DNA of 64,000 nucleotides from Metopolophium dirhodum (lineage: Eukaryota > Arthropoda > Insecta > Hemiptera > Aphididae). The notes under the pieces are model-generated. The model was not told the DNA's origin, made no database searches, and saw only the letters and a list, made by a program, of their open reading frames with translations. The position numbers were made by a program, and so were the translations under genes. Below, piece after piece: positions 57,701 to 64,000 of the stretch. Within the stretch, counting starts at the first letter, position 1; each line of letters starts with the position of its first letter. The stretch lies in contig NC_083568.1 of the NCBI RefSeq assembly GCF_019925205.1, positions 27,092,393 to 27,156,392 of the forward strand, read 5' to 3'.

Positions 57701-58995
57701 CGGACGAAATGTCGATAAAAGATCGGACCATCGTCATCAACAAATTAGCCATATTAAACTACAGTCCAGAACTAAGGGAGAAATTCAAGGAACTGCACAC
57801 AGTACAACAAGCCGACGAATATATTACCAAGCTGAGACAGCGACTAGATCGCCGAGCAGATCACAACTTAATCGAGCATAATCAATTGCTGTTCCGCAAA
57901 TCCCACCAAGGGGAATATCAGGTCATTGTGCCGAAAGAACTCGTACAACCACTTGTCGTCGAGACGCACCAGATCTACGGACATTGCGGTACTTATAAAA
58001 CATACAAACTGCTACAACAAAATCACCAATTCAAAAACATGTATCAAACGATCAAAAGGATCATCAAAACCTGTGATCTTTGTCAGCGGACCAAAATCAG
58101 CAACCGGATAGCCAGGGGACCGACACTGAGTCTGTTGCCAGAGAAGCCACTCGAAATGGTATCGGCAGACCTGATGGGACCACTACCCAGGGGACAAGGA
58201 GGGTGCCGATACATCCTAGCCATTTTGGACCTATTCTCTAAGTACGTTAAGCTATATCCACTAAAACGCGCAACAACGGACACTATAGTCAAGAGGATAG
58301 TGACGGATTACATACCAACGGTTGGACTGTTCCAGAAGATTCTCACGGACAATGGAACGCAGTTTACAAGCCATAAGTGGAGTAGGATCATGGAAGGATT
58401 AAAAGTCAAAATTGTACATACCACTGGATACCACCCTGAAAGTAACCCGGTGGAGCGAACGAACCGAGAAATTGGTAGGTTACTACGAACATATTGTCAC
58501 AAACAGCATACCAACTGGTTGCGATGGTTGAACAATATTGAATTTTGGATTAACCACACCACTCACTCATCCACCGGCTACACACCTCAATATGTGATGT
58601 TTGGACAAAACACCCAACTGCCCATCACCAAACTCGTCACTTTCCCACCATACAAAGATGATCAACCTGTCCCGGATGTCATTCAGATCGTGATCAAGAA
58701 GACTCAGAAACAGGCACAATTGCGAAACAGATTAAAGGACAAAGGCAAAACTTTTCCGAAATACGAAGTCGGAATGAAAGTACTAGTCAAGGAACACCGG
58801 CTATCGTCAGCTGAGGACCACGAGACGCATAAGTTATTCTTATTGTACCACGGGCCCTATCAGATCCACGAAGTACACCAAAACAATACGGTAACCATAC
58901 GTACTCAGAGTGGAACCCAACGCACATACAACTTAAAAAATATCAAACTGTACCACGAAGTGGGACTGCCCGATGGGGTACCAGTTGAACATTAA
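54766..58995 (+). CDS. gag-pol: Gag-Pol polyprotein of Ty3/gypsy element, 1409 aa
   Basis: The start is the ATG in AACAATGGC at 54766, a good initiation context. Residues about 20-90 are a charged coiled coil; about 100-265 a Gag capsid-like domain (WFSTIRFQL, FKKAFIDEFW); about 270-370 an Asn/Gln/Trp-rich linker with no CCHC knuckle. The protease has LLIDTGA (about 381); the reverse transcriptase has YVDD (710-713); RNase H has NTDAS (Asp 859) and TELELLAIVF; the integrase has an HHCC finger (about 1060-1100) and catalytic D1135, D1195 and E1230. No stop or frameshift separates gag from pol, so all products come from one polyprotein cut by the protease. All catalytic residues are present. 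Confidence 0.95.
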   Translation: MAPKKNISEEAFNAFRAEVERNGQYLADQLLQKIYKLEEKCNNLEDESNRKIGEVVENYERKIDLIEAQLHDIKLKYENSSRQPVHNDCNNKKEQIHNTEISRPIFYGNNRDGHPIDFLYRLEEYFAVKQSYVGEKIIIVGDCLKGTASNWFSTIRFQLTNYDDFKKAFIDEFWSREIQIQVWSQCLSTKHIPNNTNYREHFATWATKLRHLEVPRLSENEIVKHIARHYPGYLRAILVSLPECTILTAMKILGEEEQSDQPTENKANNQKTNQNESNNNSHTQNNNSWNNQRSNGWSNMPPRNNRWNNQPYRSNDKRGETQQNSTPQTEKIQQVATNSEEQAGSSGNEQHAINSLNTTNQSVSPYIQCTIEGEEVTLLIDTGATISVLTKEVVDIITNKNPKIPQLPVTGIQISNAVGKKICKVSKQIFCECKIGNEYIQTNFIQVENLNEKGIIGADILKKYDAQIKFKEQVIQFKIDQTIHKIPFANQNPRVISAQEHLLNVEISENPEEDQVDLTSDEKQQFISLLDKYDEIFSDKPGKIKTFQCQIRVKAGDPIHQKQYPIPVSRIPKVDAEIQRMLKLEIIEKSTSPWSSPIVCTEKKNGDIRLCLDARKINTMIIPDRECPTNMEETLMKFRGMKYLSSIDLTAGYWQCPLKEECREITAFLHRGRNYQFKVLPFGLINSVAEFQKILDQVLGPEILQFAAIYVDDIHITSRNFEEHMQHLESIFKKLNQHHITINRKKSQFLKNQIVFLGHIISEKGITMDPDKVQAIQNFQPPKTKKQVQSFLGFINFYRKFIRDLSQDTEQLSLLTKKDAKWKWGNQQQQAFENIKSKFLEDIMIQFPDFTKEFYINTDASTTHVGAELYQLEEDGHHQSLGFASRTLNAAERNYNTTELELLAIVFTCKKFRHYLLGHKVKVLTDHHALTFLNTCQLLNARLVRWATFLQEYQLEITHVPGRENVGADTLTRYPQSPTDEMSIKDRTIVINKLAILNYSPELREKFKELHTVQQADEYITKLRQRLDRRADHNLIEHNQLLFRKSHQGEYQVIVPKELVQPLVVETHQIYGHCGTYKTYKLLQQNHQFKNMYQTIKRIIKTCDLCQRTKISNRIARGPTLSLLPEKPLEMVSADLMGPLPRGQGGCRYILAILDLFSKYVKLYPLKRATTDTIVKRIVTDYIPTVGLFQKILTDNGTQFTSHKWSRIMEGLKVKIVHTTGYHPESNPVERTNREIGRLLRTYCHKQHTNWLRWLNNIEFWINHTTHSSTGYTPQYVMFGQNTQLPITKLVTFPPYKDDQPVPDVIQIVIKKTQKQAQLRNRLKDKGKTFPKYEVGMKVLVKEHRLSSAEDHETHKLFLLYHGPYQIHEVHQNNTVTIRTQSGTQRTYNLKNIKLYHEVGLPDGVPVEH

Positions 58996-59157
58996 CAATT
59001 ATACAATAAAAAAAAAAAAAAATATAAAAAAAAAAAAAAAAACAAAAAAAAAAAAAAAAAGGAAAAAAAAAAAACTGTGGCTAACTAATTTATGTTCTGC
59101 CTGTGATACTAACCAATCAAATTATGAGATTAACACATTTCCCCTTAGGAAAATAAA
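58996..59157 (+). other. A-rich spacer between gag-pol and ORF3
   Basis: About 60 nt of A-runs (59007-59073) precede a short unique stretch with a good splice acceptor (CCCCTTAG). A-runs of this length could also cause slippage or internal priming. Confidence 0.7.
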
Positions 59158-59751
59158 ATGGAGATGTTCATACGGATTCCCCTGGGAAAACTCCGACCCA
59201 TCAATAAACTAGAAGTTACCTATATTGACCAATACCTCAATGGGGAACAAAAGAAAAGGGTGGCGAAGTTTTATCGGGAAGAAGCAGCCAAGAGAACTAA
59301 ATATACCCTCGAACCCACCTGGACGATGCCGGAAACAATCACAGCAGTCAAGAACACAACCGTCATCGAGGTCAAACCTACCAATACAGAGGCAGAATTG
59401 GTGATCACATCACCCACCAGCACCATCGTCACGGATAGCGATGAAATTGAACCCGAAGACACCCTCGAGAGTGACAGCGTACCCGAGAGTGACCGCGAAC
59501 TCGGAAGGGACAGCGAACCAGAGAACAGCAGCCCGGGAGGTGAGAGCCCAGAAACCGAGCATCTAAAGAATACAGTGCAAACAATGTGGAATAAGGATCA
59601 AGGAGCCTATAGTAAGCTCAAGGAGACAGTATTCACAGCAAAGAAATTCATGAAAGAGTTCGAAGGAATGTCCAAGACCCAGCTCAAAATACAGATGTAC
59701 AAAGAAAAGACAAGACAGATAAAAGCGTTAAAACAACAACATCGGCAATGA
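59158..59751 (+). CDS. Third ORF of the gypsy element, acidic, 197 aa, unknown
   Basis: The frame starts in AAATAAAATGG, 162 bp after the gag-pol stop, and ends 82 bp before the 3' LTR. It sits where env lies in some relatives but has no signal peptide, hydrophobic membrane segment or cysteine pattern. The N-terminus is basic (residues 28-50), the middle is strongly acidic and Ser/Thr/Pro-rich (about 95-135), and the C-terminus (about 140-197) is a basic, helix-prone stretch with coiled-coil look (KLKETVFTAKKFMKEFEGM). A CCCCTTAG acceptor at 59141-59148 could serve a spliced subgenomic RNA. I do not recognise the protein. Confidence 0.75.
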   Translation: MEMFIRIPLGKLRPINKLEVTYIDQYLNGEQKKRVAKFYREEAAKRTKYTLEPTWTMPETITAVKNTTVIEVKPTNTEAELVITSPTSTIVTDSDEIEPEDTLESDSVPESDRELGRDSEPENSSPGGESPETEHLKNTVQTMWNKDQGAYSKLKETVFTAKKFMKEFEGMSKTQLKIQMYKEKTRQIKALKQQHRQ

Positions 59752-59819
59752 AGAAACAAGCCACATCTAAAGTTTTTAGTTTTACAGAATAACTCGGATC
59801 TCACTATTCATGTAAAACT

Positions 59820-59830
59820 AAAAAAGGGGA
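59820..59830 (+). promoter_or_regulatory. Polypurine tract
   Basis: AAAAAAGGGGA ends 3 nt before the 3' LTR and fits the plus-strand primer of LTR elements. Confidence 0.8.
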
Positions 59831-59833
59831 CTA

Positions 59834-61345
59834 TGTAACGGGATAAAACGGAGTGCTCATTTAGGTGGCGCACTCTCGTGGCCCGTTACCACACCGTCAC
59901 ATGTAAAGACTACCGCGCGCTCTTGCGATTGTAGAACCGGCGAAACACCGGCGAACGCCCAAACCTAACCGCACCACACAGCCACAGATAGCGCCCGTGC
60001 AGTACCCGATTTCCGGACGCCTGCCGCCCTCCGGGAAATCGCTGATTAAATAAAAACCCCTCAACTTAAAACCAAAGTTGAAAGTAATCCAGAATCCAGA
60101 TCAGTAGAGCTATCTCCCAGGATATTTTAAGTGGTTTTAGGTACGACCGGACCACCCAAAGAGACCAAAACCGCTACCATAACACCACCCCTATCGCTAC
60201 GGCCAGACTTAACATAAGTATGGGCCAACGAGCACAGCAACAGCACCCTTCGTCCCCTTCGCTGAGTGCGGCGAGCTAGTAAACCGGCCGGTACTTGGTT
60301 ACCGGTAGACACGGGAACTTCCGCCAAACAATAGAACAGCGCCTTGCCTCCAGTCTGCAGAAGCCGGCCGGTATTTAATGACCGGCAGATACGGTGATGC
60401 CACAGACTGTTCCCACCAACTAGTGACGTTCATCCGTCCAGTTGGCTACCCTGTCCGCTATCGTTGTTGAGAACGCCGAGCCATCGCCGCCGCCGTCCAA
60501 CCCGTTACGCCCGTTTATCCGAGAACGCCGAGCCGTTGCCGCCGCCGTCCGGACCCAGTTGTACCGCTACCGTTATTGAGGACGTCGAGCCATCGCCGCC
60601 GCCGTCTGATCCAGTTGTGCCGCTAAGTTTATCCGAGAACGCCGAGCCGTTGCCGCCGCCGTCCGGACCCAGTTGTACCGCTACCGTTATTGAGGACGTC
60701 GAGCCATCGCCGCCGCCGTCTGATCCAGTTGTGCCGCTAAGTTCATCCGAGAACGCCGAGCCGTTGCCGCCGCCGTCCGGACCCAGTTGTGCCGATACCG
60801 TCATTAAGAACGTCGAGCCATCGCCGCCGTCGTCCAACCCGTTACGTAAGCCTATCCGAGAACGCCGAGCCGTTGCCGCCGTCGTCCAACCCGTTACGTA
60901 AGTCTATCCGAGAACGCCGAGCCGTTGCCGCCGCCGTCCGGACCCAGTTGTGCCGCTACCATTATTGAGAACGTCGAGCCATCGCCGCCGTCGTCCAACC
61001 CGTTACGTAGGTCTATCCGAGAACGCCGAGCCGTCGCCGCCGCCGTCACCCGACTGTACCCCGTTGTACCATCACGACCGGAGCAGTACGACATCCACGA
61101 GGCTGCCCCACAGACATATACCTCATACCAATCCACAGACCCACATCGTGAGTTCAATGTATGATTCCCACCACTAAATGTATTCCCAGATAAATCATTT
61201 GTATTTTTGTAAACTCTTTTAATATTGATCAGTAAAAGAAAATATTGTAAAAAATTGGATCAAAAATATTGTTAAAATATTAGTTGATGAAAATAAACGA
61301 ATTATTCAAGTATAACCTAAACGACAACCGTCTGTTTTCATTACA
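59834..61345 (+). repeat. 3' LTR
   Basis: It has the same length and, by eye, sequence as the 5' LTR except for C at 60570 where the 5' LTR has T. It ends TTACA, followed by the AGGT duplication. Confidence 0.97.
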
Positions 61346-61349
61346 AGGT
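61346..61349. repeat. Right 4-bp target duplication of gypsy element (AGGT)
   Basis: This matches 53125-53128. Confidence 0.85.
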
Positions 61350-64000
61350 CAGGTACTGTTGATTTTCGTAGATAAGTATGTCTTAAAAATATATTATATT
61401 AAACGATATTATGTTTCAAACGGTTGAATACACGTCATGAATATAGTTAAAATGATGATATCTCACTATCGAAATTAAAATGTGATAATAATAATATTGC
61501 TTCTCGATTCGTAATATTACGAGTAGTTGGAAATCATTGAAATCACTCTTATAAAGTTCAAACATTGAAACAAAATGTATTCTAGACATTGCAGTACAAC
61601 CCGATGGGATTTAAGAGACGTGGCAAATCTGCATAATAATAATACTAATAATAGTAATAACAACAACAATAATGATAATAATAATAATGTGTGGTATAAT
61701 AATGTATCGTTTCGTATAGACGACTTCATGTTTGTTCAACGTCGTGTATATATTATTGCTGCAGAGTTATAGTATAACCACTAAAGTCAACATTTGTCCC
61801 GATTTATATTATTATAATTAACTGAGAATTCAGCTTGTCCCCCGGCCCGCCGCCGTAAAATATATACCAATTTATAATATTGACTCGGTTGAACGAATCA
61901 AAACTCGCCGACGGTATGTTATACGTCATATTACTCTGATGACAGAACTAAAAAAACATTATTTTTAAAATAATAATTATTGGAACTCGTTGAAAACAAA
62001 ATCTGGAAAAAAATTATTTTTTAAGCATTTTACAACATTCATCAATCATCATTCATAATTTTATATTCTGAAAAATAATATTTTTTCTGTGATGTAAAAA
62101 AAGAATTAGGCAGGTGTTTAAAGTATTGAAGAGCTGAGTAGAAGAGTTTTGCAAAGAACTTCTGTTACACTCCACACTGCCCATCGTTACTTTAAATAAT
62201 TTTAACCAATCAACTGTTATCGTATGATATAACATTTGCAGGAAAATGTTCAGCTTTGCAATGTGATATTAAAAACTAATGTAGGGGGCATTCAAAGACG
62301 GAGACATATTTGAAAACAACGTTATCGAAAATTGCTTTGTTCTAATAATGTTGCATTATAATGACTTCATATCGAGTAAAATCAATATATTAAAATGTGT
62401 TAATACGGTTAATAGATACATAATATTGAGTTTACGGGCGATTACGGTTAAAAGAAACATTGCATTGTCTACCTTGTGCACGGTGTATAATATAATGAAC
62501 AACATATAGGTAGTCATCTGTTTAATATATACAGAGTGATTTTTTTTACACCACGTCACGCTCGTCCACTTCCTTTATTTTTTTTTAGCAACGTACTGCA
62601 ATAGTCATTAGTTGATATTTTGTCGTCGCCCGAGATTTTTAATTTTGATTTTCTCCAGACTAGGCTACTGTATCGTAGGTATAATACCTGTAGTCCAATA
62701 TATCTTTAGCGGTTCAAACAACAATATATTCAAACGAAAATATTGTTATCAAACCATTCAGATCAATTTCATATTAACTAGGTTTATGTAGATATTAAAT
62801 CGATACGCAATATACTGTTGCTTGTTGTGCAAATTTTAATGTGAAATTTAATTACACATTTGAGCGAAGTGTGTGCGTACATACTATAATATATGTATAG
62901 TGGGTGTAGATACTACGATTATTGTGTTATAAAAATTTACTTCTTAGCGATATTTACCTTTGTCAAATACGCGAACCGTATAATATTTTTGAAAATATTC
63001 AATTTAATTAGTATAATTTTACTTTTTTAATCCAGATAATATTAACATAAAACTATAAAAGAAACTGTTTTCGTGAGCATTTTAAATCCCATCCAATCTC
63101 TATTGAACATTAAAATTAACATTATTTGAATTTCAAACGATGGCAATTAAACTTTTTCATTTCGTTTCTAAATTGCTATTACTTTTAGTATAAAAATGAT
63201 AATTAGTGTAAATCTAATGGTTTTCATTTTTATGTGAATGATTTTTTTGAGCATTTTATATTATCCCACTTTCCCGTTGAAGTATTCTGTAATATTTGTA
63301 TATTATTATTTTTTTTTTTTACAGGTAGTAAGTTATTAAAAATAACAAAATGTTGTTAACTATTTCAGTAACCGAAATTCTAACTATTATTATTGGTAAA
63401 AACTATGATGTTATTCAAATTATAATTAATTAAAATGCATTTATAATACGATGTTATTGAATTTAATTTACTATAAGATTTCCTTATAATCTATTGTGTA
63501 TAACCATTGTCTGTTATAATGATATGCCCTTAAAATAATTACAATTTAGTTGCTGAAAGTGAATGCAAATGTTTTTTTTTTTTAAAAAGTTCTAGTTAGC
63601 CAGAATGTAGTTAAATAATTGATATAATGTTTTGAGAAATGTTGATATTATTAAATAAAATAAAGGTAATTTAGGCACTCGGCTATTCACATAATACTAA
63701 AACAACTCGTTGAGCGGAAATAATTATATTTTTTTTTTTATTCATATATGAGTGAAATTAAAACAATCGTAACATTCATATAGTACCCTGGAAACCGTGA
63801 GGTAAATAAAATACGTATACGTTTCAGGGAAAACGTCTGAATTGTGGTACTTAATATAATATGGTATATATCTGTTCGTATGAATGCACGCGCGCAAAGT
63901 AGAAAGTTGTGTCTTTATTATTTGTAATCAGAAAACGAGATTCTCATCATGCGTACCTATATATATTTGTCGGCAAATATATTATAATAATATAGGTAAA
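61350..64000. other. AT-rich region without supported gene
   Basis: It has a trinucleotide-rich stretch (AAT/AAC, 61635-61690) that gives a poly-Asn frame of 65 codons, judged spurious. Otherwise the DNA is AT-rich with stops in all frames. No RNA gene was seen. Confidence 0.5.

Larger units (their letters stand above)
53129..61345 (+). mobile_element. Complete Ty3/gypsy-type LTR retrotransposon, 8.2 kb
   Basis: Two 1512-bp LTRs (TG..CA ends) bracket a primer-binding site, a fused gag-pol frame of 1409 codons, an extra ORF and a polypurine tract. The domain order protease, reverse transcriptase, RNase H, integrase is that of Ty3/gypsy. A 4-bp target duplication (AGGT) flanks it. The only LTR difference I found is one base (53865 T versus 60570 C), and all frames are intact, so the insertion is very recent and may be active. 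Confidence 0.97.

Noticed and set aside
59158..59751. Gypsy third ORF as an envelope gene
   Set aside because: No signal peptide, transmembrane segment, cleavage site or cysteine pattern is present.
61575..61772. Plus-strand poly-Asn frame
   Set aside because: Trinucleotide repeat product in AT-rich DNA.

Overview
The window is nuclear DNA of an insect, most likely an aphid or close hemipteran. The evidence is very AT-rich intergenic DNA full of short GTAGGTACC/TACCTA words, short spliced introns with GT..AG borders, a nuclear-type tRNA, and a dense load of eukaryotic transposons. No bacterial operon, CRISPR array or rRNA is present. The organism call is inference.

Layout. (1) 1-3471: the 3' part of a decayed non-LTR retrotransposon (endonuclease remnant, reverse transcriptase, RNase H, Cys/His tail, poly-A). 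(2) 3480-4130: AT-rich degenerate tandem repeats. (3) About 4200-28058: two Polinton/Maverick elements, one inside the other. The inner, near-complete copy (5861-22174, 16,314 bp) has inverted terminal repeats and sits in the DNA polymerase gene of an older, truncated copy, flanked by an exact 6-bp target duplication (AGCGTT). The inner copy carries a spliced 350-aa gene, a capsid cluster (major capsid, small basic protein, minor capsid, cysteine protease, PLA2-like protein), a packaging/integration cluster (ATPase, conserved unknown, integrase with chromodomain, coiled-coil protein, 157-aa unknown) and a ten-exon protein-primed-type DNA polymerase B that begins with two C2H2 zinc fingers. Two point lesions probably disable it: an in-frame TAG in the polymerase and loss of the second catalytic Asp of the integrase. 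The outer copy keeps a broken, GC-rich polymerase and AT-rich, opposite-strand copies of the 157-aa, coiled-coil, integrase and unknown genes plus the end of the ATPase; its capsid half and termini are missing.

(4) 28440-53128: host-like DNA. I see a candidate three-exon gene for a small membrane protein (28440-30265) whose last exon is copied as an inverted repeat, a candidate 77-aa ORF, a tRNA-Thr(UGU)-like gene with a 7-nt D-loop insertion, a 5'-truncated LINE with target duplication, and a candidate gene (44520-47506) holding seven tandem 147-nt phase-0 exons that each encode a basic KKRK motif, followed by a 490-bp-arm palindrome. The rest is AT-rich DNA with microsatellites and poly-G tracts.

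(5) 53129-61345: a complete, very young Ty3/gypsy-type LTR retrotransposon. Its 1512-bp LTRs differ at one base that I could find; it has a 4-bp target duplication (AGGT), a tRNA-Lys-type primer site, one fused gag-pol frame and an acidic third ORF that does not look like an envelope gene. (6) 61346-64000: AT-rich DNA with no supported gene.
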